6,974 nt of DNA from Chloroflexota bacterium (GTDB taxonomy: Bacteria > Chloroflexota > Dehalococcoidia > UBA2247 > RBG-13-53-26): positions 1-6,974 of the forward strand of contig JAFNFZ010000191.1 of assembly GCA_017885485.1 (NCBI GenBank), read 5' to 3'. The notes under the pieces are model-generated. The model was given only the letters and a program-made list of their open reading frames with translations. It ran no database searches and had not been told where the DNA came from. The position numbers were made by a program, and so were the translations under genes. This document shows positions 1 to 6,521 of the stretch, in pieces (the first letter of the stretch is position 1; every line of letters begins with the position of its first letter).

Positions 1-1342
1 CGAGAACTACCAGTACATCCCCTATGAGACCACTCTGGGTCAGTACATAACAGGAGCAGAGGCACTAACCCGGTACCAGAACGTGCAGACCTTCTACAAC
101 ACGTACCACCACTTCTGGGTGGGCACAGGGCCATACTACGTGAACACAGTTAACACTTCGGGTAAGGTAGTGGACCTGAAGAAGTTCACCGGCTATAACA
201 TGCCCGGCAACTTTTTCTTCAAATACATGACCCCTGTGCCGACCGGACCGCTTCCCGCAAACACCGGCGGCTGGGTGGACGAAATAGTCATGTCTAAGGA
301 AGTGTCCTGGTCAGCAGGTGTTACCAGGCTGGTGAACAACGACCTCGATGTCTACGCGACCCCCATGGCCGACAAGGATCTGAAAGCAACCGTTGATAAT
401 GACCCCAACCTGACTTCCTATGCAACCGCAGGTTCGTTCGACGAGTTCACCTTCAATCCGTCGGCCAATGCGACCAGCCCCTTCTTCAAGGACGGGAGAC
501 TAAACCCATTTGCGGTTCCGGCAATCCGGGAGGCTATGAACTGGGCTGTTAACCGCGAGTACTTGGTCAACGACGTCCTGGGTGGCCTGGGCTTTGTCAG
601 ATACACCTGCATCGGCAAAGCCAGCTCAGATGTAGTGAAGTTTGCAGCCGAGATTGCGCAGATCGAAAGCCAATATGGCTACGACCTCAACAAGGCTAAA
701 ACTGCAGTCCAAACAGCCATGTTAGCCATCCCCGGCGTGACCCGCGGCACAGACGGTAAGTATATATACAACGGCAGCCCCGTAGCTGTCCTCGTTCTCA
801 TCAGAGCCGATGATCCTAACCGAAAGCAATTTGGGGAGTACTTTGTGACCCAACTAAATGACATGGGCTTCACCGCAACCGCCCAGTATTCGGCGAGCAG
901 CAGCGAAGCGAGCGTCATCTGGAAAAAGAGTGATCCGGTCCTGGGTCTGTGGAATGTCTACACCGGGGGTTGGGGAGCAACATCTATCTCAGTGGATGAA
1001 GGCTCGAACTTCGGCGCCTTCTACACTCCGCTGTGGGGCGTCCAAGGTCCGCTCTGGCAGGCATACACGCCGACCGCCGAGTTCCTCGACGTGTCAACAA
1101 AACTCTGGAACAACGACTTCACCACCATAGCTCAGCGGACTCAATTGTTTCAGCAAGCGCTACCACTATCGATGAAGGACTCCGCCCGCCTGTGGCTGAT
1201 GGACCTGGCTGCATTCCAGCCAGTGCGAGCGACCGTAGCCGTCTGTTCTGACGTAGCCGGTGGCATTGCCGGCGCGTATCTGTGGGCGTCGACCATCCAG
1301 TTCCACGATGCAGATGGCGTGCCGATTGCGCCCGCAACTTAA
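1..1342 (+). CDS. Family 5 extracytoplasmic substrate-binding protein of a peptide-type ABC importer (5' end cut off by window edge)
   Basis: This protein captures a ligand outside the membrane and hands it to the permeases encoded downstream. The reading frame is open from base 2 to the TAA at 1340-1342, so the gene starts left of the window; 446 C-terminal residues are visible. A GTG at 83 is internal, because the frame upstream of it stays open and protein-like. Recognisable SBP_bac_5 traits are FWVGTGPYYV at visible residues 38-47, AIREAMNWAVNREYLV at about 174-189 (the family's conserved 'R.A...A.DR' helix) and NVYTGGWGA near residue 317. Family members are usually 500-750 residues, so an N-terminal part with signal peptide and probable lipobox should lie outside. 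No C-terminal membrane anchor is present. The ligand (peptide, sugar, metal chelate or other) cannot be inferred. It is separated from the permease genes by 545 bases and a strong hairpin, suggesting independent expression. Confidence 0.9.
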   Translation, partial: ENYQYIPYETTLGQYITGAEALTRYQNVQTFYNTYHHFWVGTGPYYVNTVNTSGKVVDLKKFTGYNMPGNFFFKYMTPVPTGPLPANTGGWVDEIVMSKEVSWSAGVTRLVNNDLDVYATPMADKDLKATVDNDPNLTSYATAGSFDEFTFNPSANATSPFFKDGRLNPFAVPAIREAMNWAVNREYLVNDVLGGLGFVRYTCIGKASSDVVKFAAEIAQIESQYGYDLNKAKTAVQTAMLAIPGVTRGTDGKYIYNGSPVAVLVLIRADDPNRKQFGEYFVTQLNDMGFTATAQYSASSSEASVIWKKSDPVLGLWNVYTGGWGATSISVDEGSNFGAFYTPLWGVQGPLWQAYTPTAEFLDVSTKLWNNDFTTIAQRTQLFQQALPLSMKDSARLWLMDLAAFQPVRATVAVCSDVAGGIAGAYLWASTIQFHDADGVPIAPAT

Positions 1343-1368
1343 TAGAGTGACCAGTTAGCCGTCTAAGG

Positions 1369-1417
1369 CAACGGATAACCCGCTGCCGGCGAGTTGCCGG
1401 CAGCGGGTTATCCGTTG
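1369..1417 (+). terminator. Perfect 22-bp inverted repeat with 5-base loop after the binding-protein gene
   Basis: Arms at 1369-1390 and 1396-1417 are exact reverse complements, GC-rich towards the loop (GCTGCCGGC / GCCGGCAGC) around the loop GAGTT. The hairpin starts 26 bases after the stop codon at 1342. No run of T follows the stem (next bases GTATTCACA), so it is not a textbook intrinsic terminator. It may terminate weakly, protect the 3' end of the binding-protein mRNA against exonucleases, or both. Such hairpins between a binding-protein gene and its permease genes are a known way to give the binding protein higher expression (as after malE). The structure is certain from the sequence; the role is inferred. 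Confidence 0.65.
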
Positions 1418-1453
1418 GTATTCACAGGCTGCTAGCCATCAGCATACAGAGGA

Positions 1454-1513
1454 CAGTAGTTAGTGGTTGGTAGTCAGAAGTCGGGGGTCAGTATAGGATT
1501 TATGACTCCCCCC
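1454..1513 (+). repeat. AGT-rich low-complexity segment with imperfect inverted repeat
   Basis: Bases 1454-1490 are built of irregular TAGT/GTTAG/AGTC units. The end of the segment, GGGGGTCA (1483-1490), can pair with TGACTCCCCC (1503-1512) with a two-base bulge around a 12-base loop. Segments of this style occur as dispersed intergenic repeats in several bacterial genomes, but only one copy lies in this window, so repeat status cannot be confirmed here. Confidence 0.35.
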
Positions 1514-1584
1514 GGCTCCCCTTTGTTCTTCGACGCGGCTCAGGGCAAGCTTTGAGATGGCGAATCATGGACTTGTACTTGGAT

Positions 1585-1613
1585 TTGACTTATTCGCTGA
1601 GCCTTGCTATCAT
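1585..1613 (+). promoter_or_regulatory. Sigma70-type promoter candidate for the permease/ATPase operon
   Basis: A -35 box TTGACT (1585-1590, 5/6 match) is followed after exactly 17 bp by TATCAT (1608-1613, 5/6 match). The -10 box carries an extended TGC (1605-1607). Transcription would start near 1619-1621, giving a leader of about 270 bases before the ATG at 1888. An inverted repeat GGCTCAG (1537-1543) / CTGAGCC (1597-1603) places one half in the promoter spacer and could be an operator half-site, but this is weak. The location after the hairpin and before the permease genes supports a separate promoter for the membrane components. Confidence 0.55.
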
Positions 1614-1656
1614 CCTCGTTCAAGGCCGCGCCGAAGTTGAGAGTGCGGCGAAAAAC

Positions 1657-1685
1657 TTGACAGCGTGCAAACGCTAATTGTTAAT
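1657..1685 (+). promoter_or_regulatory. Weaker second promoter candidate
   Basis: A perfect TTGACA (1657-1662) is followed, after 17 bp, by GTTAAT (1680-1685), a 4/6 match that lacks the important second-position A of the -10 box. It is less convincing than the candidate at 1585-1613, but could be a second start or a remnant. Confidence 0.25.
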
Positions 1686-1732
1686 TGTGATATGGTCAAC
1701 ACTTCGCAGAAATCCGACCGTTGCCAGCTTAG

Positions 1733-1844
1733 GCTGTTGAAAATACAGCAGGCGAATTCGTTAGGTTCTCTCCTCTCTCGTCGTTACCCACCAGACTACC
1801 GGGCTGGTAACGAGAATAGGCTGACCAAACTCCAGAGGAGAACC
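1733..1844 (+). promoter_or_regulatory. Candidate structured 5' leader of the permease operon
   Basis: Several inverted repeats are stacked in the predicted leader. A small hairpin is formed by GCTGT (1733-1737) and ACAGC (1745-1749). An outer stem pairs GGTTCTC (1764-1770) with GAGAACC (1838-1844) and continues as CTCT (1773-1776) with AGAG (1834-1837) after a two-base bulge. Inside it, TCGTTACC (1781-1788) pairs with GGTAACGA (1806-1813). The pyrimidine tract CCTCTCTC (1772-1779) can instead pair over 8 positions, one of them G-U, with GAGGGAGG (1868-1875), the Shine-Dalgarno of permease 1. That would make two mutually exclusive states. It matches no riboswitch or T-box consensus that I recognise. 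The pairings are seen directly; a regulatory role is inferred. Confidence 0.35.
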
Positions 1845-1866
1845 GGAATTGACCAGTTTTAGTTTC

Positions 1867-1878
1867 GGAGGGAGGTAA
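1867..1878 (+). promoter_or_regulatory. Shine-Dalgarno site of permease 1
   Basis: GGAGGGAGGTAA lies with its GGAGGT-like core ending 11 bases before the ATG at 1888. It is strong enough to fix this start codon, although the spacing is slightly long. Confidence 0.75.
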
Positions 1879-1887
1879 GCGTAACCC

Positions 1888-2970
1888 ATGCGGGGCACTA
1901 TCCTCAGACTGGCAAGATATGGGGCAACCAGGGCAATATTCCTGTTCCTGGCTGTAATCGTCGGTGTCTATGTCACTGTCATGATCGCCAACATGGGCGG
2001 CGCGCTTGACAAAATGCGAATCGCCCAAATCGAGGAGGAGATCGCCGTCTCAGTGGGCTTGAACCCGGCCAACAAGCATATGCCGCCCGACCAGCTCAAG
2101 GCTCTGGTGGACGCAATGGTGCAGAACCAAATTCACGTGCTGGGCCTGGACCAGCCGTTCTTTCCGAAACGGAGCTTCCAGTACCTCTCGAATGCCATGA
2201 CGCTGCAATTGGGGTGGGCGGAGCACATGGTGAGCGATGCCGGGTCGCGGACGGTAAGGTTGATATTGCTGGAGCGGCTGCCCTATACGCTGGTCCTGTT
2301 TGGGACGGCGAACCTGCTGCTGTTCTTTCTCACCCTGTTTATAGCACTATTCCTGTCGCGGCGGTACGGAAGCTTTCTGGACAAAGCGACCATCGCACTG
2401 GCACCCAGCTCATCGGCGCCCGGCTGGTTCTACGGCCTTTTCCTGATACTTATCTTTGCGGCTGTGCTTAAGCTCTTGCCCTGGGGAGGTCTGGTGGATG
2501 CCCCGGTACCGGCCACGACCATGGGCTATGGTTTGAGCGTAGCCAAGCACATGCTCCTTCCTGTCATTGCCGTGGTGACGAGCACGTTCTTCGCCAATAT
2601 CTACGCGTGGCGTACCTTCTTCCTTATCTACTCGAGTGAAGATTACGTGGAGCTGGCAAAGGCCAAAGGGCTTTCTTCGCAAGAAGTTGACATGCGCTAT
2701 GTCCTCCGGCCCACTCTCCCTCCCATTATCACCAACTTTTTGCTGGTGCTTATCACCATGTGGATGGGGCAGATCGTTCTGGAGACGGTATTCCAGTGGC
2801 CGGGCGTGGGGCGCGTCTTCTACCAGGCCATCCAGTTCAACGACACCCCCGTCCTGATCGGGGTTATCGTGATATTCGGCTACCTGCTGGCGGTGACGGT
2901 GTTTGCGCTGGACTTCGTGTACGCAGTGGCTGACCCGCGCGTACGCATCGGCGCCAGCGGAAGGAGGTAA
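1888..2970 (+). CDS. dppB: Peptide-type ABC transporter permease, DppB/OppB family
   Basis: This 360-residue inner-membrane protein forms half of the translocation channel with the permease encoded next. It has six predicted helices at about residues 14-35, 133-156, 178-197, 222-240, 282-302 and 322-345. Between helices 1 and 2 lies the family's usual long extracytoplasmic stretch, containing GLDQPFFPKR and ending in RTVRLILLERLPYTL. The cytoplasmic EAA loop that contacts the ATPase is at about 252-283 (YVELAKAKGL, then RPTLPP), and the family motif ETVFQWPGVGR is at 299-309. Length is slightly above the roughly 310-340 usual for DppB. It starts at ATG 1888 behind a strong ribosome binding site, and its stop codon lies inside the Shine-Dalgarno of the next gene, implying coupled translation. 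The symbol reflects family position; the substrate is unknown. Confidence 0.93.
   Translation: MRGTILRLARYGATRAIFLFLAVIVGVYVTVMIANMGGALDKMRIAQIEEEIAVSVGLNPANKHMPPDQLKALVDAMVQNQIHVLGLDQPFFPKRSFQYLSNAMTLQLGWAEHMVSDAGSRTVRLILLERLPYTLVLFGTANLLLFFLTLFIALFLSRRYGSFLDKATIALAPSSSAPGWFYGLFLILIFAAVLKLLPWGGLVDAPVPATTMGYGLSVAKHMLLPVIAVVTSTFFANIYAWRTFFLIYSSEDYVELAKAKGLSSQEVDMRYVLRPTLPPIITNFLLVLITMWMGQIVLETVFQWPGVGRVFYQAIQFNDTPVLIGVIVIFGYLLAVTVFALDFVYAVADPRVRIGASGRR
2961..2970 (+). promoter_or_regulatory. Shine-Dalgarno of permease 2 overlapping the permease 1 stop codon
   Basis: AAGGAGGTAA is nearly a perfect complement of the 16S rRNA 3' end. Its last three bases are the TAA stop of permease 1 (2968-2970), and it lies 8 bases before the ATG at 2979. 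This arrangement favours equal, coupled production of the two permeases and fixes the start of permease 2. Confidence 0.85.
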
Positions 2971-2978
2971 CGAAATTC

Positions 2979-4319
2979 ATGAGAAACTGGTCAATGGGGC
3001 TAAGGAACCTGAGGCGCTACCCTTCGCTGGTGGCCGGCATAGTCGTCATCGCCATTTTTGTCGGCGTCTCCATCTATGCCGTGATTGCCATTCCTTACAG
3101 CCAGGCCACTGCCTTATGGATTGGGGGGCCGAGTGTGACTGCAACCAACCCCAAGAACGCTGCTCCAGCCTGGTTCAACCTGTTCACCAGCGACAAGCTT
3201 CCGAGCACCATCATCGTTGATTCGGTGGCTGGCGCAGGGACGAAGACCGAACAGACATTAGACAACGGAATGAAGCAGGTGGATATCACGCTTCCGTTCA
3301 AATACACGTTCAACCGCTTCCCGACTGATCTAAGGCTGTATACCCAGCTGACCAGTGCAGGGAGTTCGGTGAACATGACAGCGTCCTGGCTCACTCCCGA
3401 CGGACGTACGGTTGTTCTCCAGGAGAGCCGCCCGGTGAAAGCCTCCGATACGTATTACATCGCTCAAGACCTGGATCTGCGTGTGCGGTTGTCGGGAGCG
3501 GCGCCCCAGGTGGCGTTGCTCGCCAACCCGCAGAACCATGGCAAGGCTCTTGAGGGGAATTATCAGCTTATCTTGACGGTCGAAGTTCCTCAAACGGCCA
3601 CGCTGGATTCCAGGCTGGTGGTGTACGGCCAAGTTTATGGCATGGCGGGCACCGACTACCGCGGCCGCGACCTCATGGTCCCGCTTCTGTGGGGAGCGCC
3701 GATTGCTCTTATGTTCGGCCTGCTTGCCGCGGTCGGGACCGGGGTGCTCACTTTTATCCTGGCGGCCATTGGTGCCTGGCTGGGGGGCAAGGTGGACACA
3801 GTATTTCAGTGGATTACCCAGGTTAACCTCATTATCCCGCTGCTGCCGGTCTTGATTCTGGTCGGCCACTTCTACTCCCGTAGCATCTGGACCATGCTGG
3901 GGCTCGTGATTGCCTTGAGCATATTCGGTTCAACCATGTTGACCAACCGGGCGATGTTCCTGCAGGCCAAGGAAGCGCCCTACATCGAGGCCGCCCAGGC
4001 TTATGGGGCAGGAAATTTCCGCATCATCTTCCGCTACCTCATACCCAGGATAGCGCCGACGCTTCTCCCGCAGTTCGTTCTCATTGTACCGACTTTTGTT
4101 TTCCTGGAGGCCACGCTGGCGGTGCTGGGGCTGGGAGACCCTGTTTTGCCTACCTGGGGCAAGGTCCTGAACGATGCCTATGCTCAAGGTGCGTTGTATA
4201 AGGGACTGTACTACTGGTTCCTTGAGCCGGCAATACTCCTTATGGTGCTGGGCGTAGGCTTTTCACTAATCGGTTACTCGCTGGATCGCGTCTTCAACCC
4301 CAGACTGAGAACGGTGTGA
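2979..4319 (+). CDS. dppC: Peptide-type ABC transporter permease, DppC/OppC family, with large extracytoplasmic insert
   Basis: This is the second channel subunit, partner of the preceding permease. Helix 1 is at about 17-38. The family motif GTDYRGRD is at 224-231, followed by helices at about 242-267, 276-299, 303-323, 362-385 and 415-437. The EAA loop is at about 335-364 (E337, G343, P356), and the conserved tail region LGLGDPVLPTWG is at 383-394. At 446 residues it is much longer than the roughly 280-300 typical for DppC. The excess, about 150 residues, lies between helix 1 and GTDxxGRD, where classical members have only a few tens of residues. The insert (about 42-223) looks beta-rich, with alternating stretches such as QLILTVEV, and should face outside, where it could help dock the binding protein. 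It overlaps the next gene by 4 bases (GTGA). Confidence 0.92.
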   Translation: MRNWSMGLRNLRRYPSLVAGIVVIAIFVGVSIYAVIAIPYSQATALWIGGPSVTATNPKNAAPAWFNLFTSDKLPSTIIVDSVAGAGTKTEQTLDNGMKQVDITLPFKYTFNRFPTDLRLYTQLTSAGSSVNMTASWLTPDGRTVVLQESRPVKASDTYYIAQDLDLRVRLSGAAPQVALLANPQNHGKALEGNYQLILTVEVPQTATLDSRLVVYGQVYGMAGTDYRGRDLMVPLLWGAPIALMFGLLAAVGTGVLTFILAAIGAWLGGKVDTVFQWITQVNLIIPLLPVLILVGHFYSRSIWTMLGLVIALSIFGSTMLTNRAMFLQAKEAPYIEAAQAYGAGNFRIIFRYLIPRIAPTLLPQFVLIVPTFVFLEATLAVLGLGDPVLPTWGKVLNDAYAQGALYKGLYYWFLEPAILLMVLGVGFSLIGYSLDRVFNPRLRTV

Positions 4320-5338
4320 CAAGAAACGTAAAATCACAGACATGGACACCACCTGATGATGGCCTTTCTTTGACGCCGGATAACGGTCCTCTTCTGAAGG
4401 TAGAGGATGTCTGTCTCCACTTCCGGGCATCAAATGGTATCGTGCGGGCCGTAGATAACGTGAGCTTTAGTCTTGACCATGGCCGGTCTCTGGCTATCAT
4501 CGGTGAATCCGGCTGCGGCAAGACCTCGCTGGCCAGGGCAATCTTGAGGCTCCTTCCGCGCAACGTCGAAACCTACACGGGCCGGGTCTTCCTCGACGGC
4601 ACCGACGTGATGACATTCGACGAGGAGCGTTTCCGGCGCGACGTGCGGTGGGTGAAGATGTCAATGGTCTCCCAGGCAGCCATGAACTCCCTCAACCCCG
4701 TCCTCAAGGTGGGACAGCAGGTGGCAGAACCCCTGCTGCTTGACCACCGCGCCACCAAACAAGAGGCTGTGGAGAGAGCAAGAGAAGTGTTCGGCATCGT
4801 GGGCATCCCGGCAGCTTTTTTGGACCGCTATGCGTTCGAGTTGTCGGGTGGGATGCGCCAGCGGGCCATTATCGCCATGGCCCTGGTCGCCAGTCCAATC
4901 CTGGCGATACTTGATGAACCGACTTCAGCACTGGATGTCCTGACTCAAGCCAATATCATGAACGCCCTCAAGAAAATCAAGAAGGAGCTGAATCTCAGTT
5001 TCATACTCATCACACACGACATTGCTACCTCCAGCGAGCTCGCCGATGAGGTGGTCTGCATGTATGCCGGGCAGATAGTAGAACACAGCAGAGCCGACCC
5101 GTTTTACCGCGAGCCTCTCCATCCTTACGCCCGGAAACTTATGGCAAGCGTCCCTACGCTTCGCATCCACAAAAAACCGGAGTTCATCCCCGGCCAGCCA
5201 CCCAGTCTGCTGAACCCCCCCGAAGGCTGTCGGTTTGCTCCTCGCTGCCTTGACCGATTCGAGCGCTGCCAGGAAGAACCACCTCTCTTCATCCGCGGAA
5301 ATACATCGGTGAAGTGCTGGTTGCATGAGCGAGATTAA
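4316..5338 (+). CDS. dppD: Peptide-type ABC transporter ATPase, DppD/OppD family
   Basis: This 340-residue cytoplasmic ATPase hydrolyses ATP to drive import, pairing with the ATPase encoded next. Motifs in order: Walker [10 protein letters not shown] (63-71), Q-loop Q120, signature LSGGM (176-180), Walker [13 protein letters not shown] (196-207) and switch H234. All catalytic residues are intact. The C-terminal oligopeptide-transporter extension (PLHPY...PGQPPSL...) carries four cysteines, C305, C311, C318 and C334, spaced x5, x6 and x15. Equivalent cysteines hold a 4Fe-4S cluster in mycobacterial OppD, as I recall, so a cluster here is possible. The start is the GTG at 4316, overlapping the permease 2 stop (GTGA). 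There is no clear Shine-Dalgarno, so initiation probably depends on translational coupling. A TTG at 4370 is a possible but less likely start. Confidence 0.94.
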   Translation: MTRNVKSQTWTPPDDGLSLTPDNGPLLKVEDVCLHFRASNGIVRAVDNVSFSLDHGRSLAIIGESGCGKTSLARAILRLLPRNVETYTGRVFLDGTDVMTFDEERFRRDVRWVKMSMVSQAAMNSLNPVLKVGQQVAEPLLLDHRATKQEAVERAREVFGIVGIPAAFLDRYAFELSGGMRQRAIIAMALVASPILAILDEPTSALDVLTQANIMNALKKIKKELNLSFILITHDIATSSELADEVVCMYAGQIVEHSRADPFYREPLHPYARKLMASVPTLRIHKKPEFIPGQPPSLLNPPEGCRFAPRCLDRFERCQEEPPLFIRGNTSVKCWLHERD

Positions 5339-6329
5339 GGACATGCAAGATAGTATTCTGTTGTCGGTGAACGATCTGCACACCTGGTTCGAGCTCAAAC
5401 GCTGGGGCTTTCTGCGCGCGGGATTCGTCCGTGCAGTGGACGGGGTAACCTTCCAATTGAAGCGCGGTGAGGCCATCACTATCGTGGGAGAGAGTGGTTC
5501 AGGGAAAACCACACTGCTGCGAACCATCCTGGGATTGGCGCGGCCTACAGCGGGCGAGATTACGTTCGCTGGTAGGAGAGTAGATGGACAGAAGGCAGAA
5601 GACCTGGCCTGGCTGCGATCCCAGGTCGGATTTGTCCAGCAAGACCCCTATGGAGCACTTGCTCCGTTCATGACGGCGAACCGCATCCTTAAGGAACCGC
5701 TGGCCATTAACAAGGTCAACGAGGACGAGCATGAGCAACGGATCCGGGGAGTCATGGATGAAGTGAGGCTGATTCCGGTTGACGACTTCCTTAACAAATT
5801 CCCTCACATGCTCTCAGGGGGCCAGCAGCAGCGACTGGTAATCGCCAGAGCTATGATTCTTCACCCCAGGCTAATCGTGGCCGATGAGCCCGTATCCATG
5901 CTGGACGCCTCAGTGCGGGTGGAAATCCTCGAGCTAATGCGAAACATCCAGCACACGCATAACCTCAGCGTGATGTACATCACCCACGACCTTTCTTCAG
6001 TGCGTTACTTCTCGGAATGTGTATTTGTCATGTATGCCGCCAAGATGGTCGAAAAGACAGATGTCAGAGAAGTGGTCCGCAACCCACTCCACCCTTACAC
6101 ACAGGCGCTCCTCACCGCCATACCTGACCCCGACCCTGAGAACGCCGGCCGATTTAGGGATATCCCGCCTGGAGAACCTCCCAGCCTCATTGACCCTCCC
6201 AAAGGCTGCAGATTCCACCCCCGCTGTCCGCACATCATTAAGGGGATATGCGATGCGGAGGAGCCACCTGAGTTCCAGCCGGCCCCTGGCCATTTCGTGC
6301 AGTGCTGGCTGTACAAGCAGGAAAGCTAA
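5325..6329 (+). CDS. dppF: Peptide-type ABC transporter ATPase, DppF/OppF family
   Basis: This 334-residue second ATPase of the importer carries Walker A GESGSGKTT (55-63), Q-loop Q106 in QQDP, signature LSGGQQQR (163-170), Walker B LIVADEPVSMLD (183-194) and switch H221, all intact. The N-terminal stretch before Walker A (HTWFELKRWGF...RAVDGV) is typical of the F-type subunit, which often has such an insertion. The C-terminal extension has the same four-cysteine pattern as its partner: C295, C301, C309 and C327 (x5, x7, x17). The ATG at 5325 lies inside the preceding gene (14-base overlap). A second in-frame ATG at 5343 (residue 7) follows an AAGG only two bases upstream, too close to favour it. 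Two distinct ATPases in one operon mean a heterodimeric motor, normal for this family. Confidence 0.94.
   Translation: MSEIKDMQDSILLSVNDLHTWFELKRWGFLRAGFVRAVDGVTFQLKRGEAITIVGESGSGKTTLLRTILGLARPTAGEITFAGRRVDGQKAEDLAWLRSQVGFVQQDPYGALAPFMTANRILKEPLAINKVNEDEHEQRIRGVMDEVRLIPVDDFLNKFPHMLSGGQQQRLVIARAMILHPRLIVADEPVSMLDASVRVEILELMRNIQHTHNLSVMYITHDLSSVRYFSECVFVMYAAKMVEKTDVREVVRNPLHPYTQALLTAIPDPDPENAGRFRDIPPGEPPSLIDPPKGCRFHPRCPHIIKGICDAEEPPEFQPAPGHFVQCWLYKQES
6319..6323 (+). promoter_or_regulatory. Shine-Dalgarno of the small membrane protein, inside the ATPase 2 gene
   Basis: AGGAA lies 6 bases before the ATG at 6330, within the last codons of the upstream ATPase. It supports real translation of the short frame that follows. 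Confidence 0.55.
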
Positions 6330-6521
6330 ATGGACAATCCCCTGAGATTAATAATGATCGCCTTTGCGCTGCTCATTATCGGCGTCGCACTGCCATTCCT
6401 CATGGTCATTGGCATACTGACCAGCACACTGCCCCTGAACTTCGTGGCCTACGCGTGTTCGGTGTCGGGCTTGGTCGTGGGTTTCATAGGCATAACCCAG
6501 TATTCGCGCCGCCCCAGGTAA
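6330..6521 (+). CDS. Small two-helix membrane protein, last gene of the operon, function unknown
   Basis: The 63-residue product is almost entirely hydrophobic: helix 1 at about 6-30 (including IMIAFALLIIGVALPFLMV), a short turn TSTLPLN, helix 2 at about 37-56, then a positively charged tail YSRRPR. By the positive-inside rule the C-terminus is probably cytoplasmic, and a hairpin topology would place both ends inside. There is no cleavable signal peptide or known domain that I can name. The ATG directly abuts the ATPase 2 stop codon (TAAATG, same reading frame), with AGGAA six bases upstream, so it is almost certainly co-translated with the transporter. It may be an accessory or stabilising subunit, or an unrelated passenger. 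Its coding status rests on hydrophobic pattern, start signal and position. Confidence 0.7.
   Translation: MDNPLRLIMIAFALLIIGVALPFLMVIGILTSTLPLNFVAYACSVSGLVVGFIGITQYSRRPR

Larger units (their letters stand above)
1343..1887 (+). other. 545-base non-coding stretch between the binding-protein and permease genes
   Basis: I find no believable gene here. The short open frames (for example 1665-1862 on the + strand and 1729-2028 on the - strand) lack a ribosome binding site and recognisable composition. The stretch holds, in order: the 22-bp hairpin (1369-1417); an AGT-rich low-complexity segment (about 1454-1490) with an imperfect G/C-tract inverted repeat (1483-1513); a TTCGAC...GGCTCAGGGC motif (1529-1546); a sigma70-type promoter candidate (1585-1613); a weaker second candidate (1657-1685); a small hairpin (1733-1749); a larger nested stem (1764-1844); and the Shine-Dalgarno of permease 1. 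No tRNA or recognisable known riboswitch is seen. Confidence 0.75.

Noticed and set aside
83..1342. GTG at 83 as the true start of the binding-protein gene
   Set aside because: Codons from base 2 onward are open and protein-like, no ribosome binding site precedes it, and the family is far longer; the gene simply enters from the left edge.
1815..1828. TAGGCTG repeated at 1730-1736 and 1817-1823 as a regulatory direct repeat
   Set aside because: Only 7 bases with diverging flanks; chance is a sufficient explanation.
1733..1844. Leader as a T-box or known riboswitch
   Set aside because: I see no T-box motif (AGGGTGGNACCGCG-like) and no consensus of TPP, SAM, cobalamin or other classes that I can recognise.
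1665..1862. 65-residue open frame in the gap
   Set aside because: No Shine-Dalgarno, GTG start, no hydrophobic or domain pattern, and it covers the candidate leader structure.
3330..3869. 179-residue minus-strand open frame
   Set aside because: It is antisense to the DppC-type permease, with charged low-information sequence and no start signal.
4925..5527. 200-residue minus-strand open frame
   Set aside because: It lies opposite two intact ATPase genes with all catalytic motifs; it is an antisense shadow of high-GC coding sequence.
4316..6329. Possible recent tandem duplication of the two ATPases
   Set aside because: They are the ordinary, anciently diverged D- and F-type subunits of this family; sequence and motif details differ throughout.
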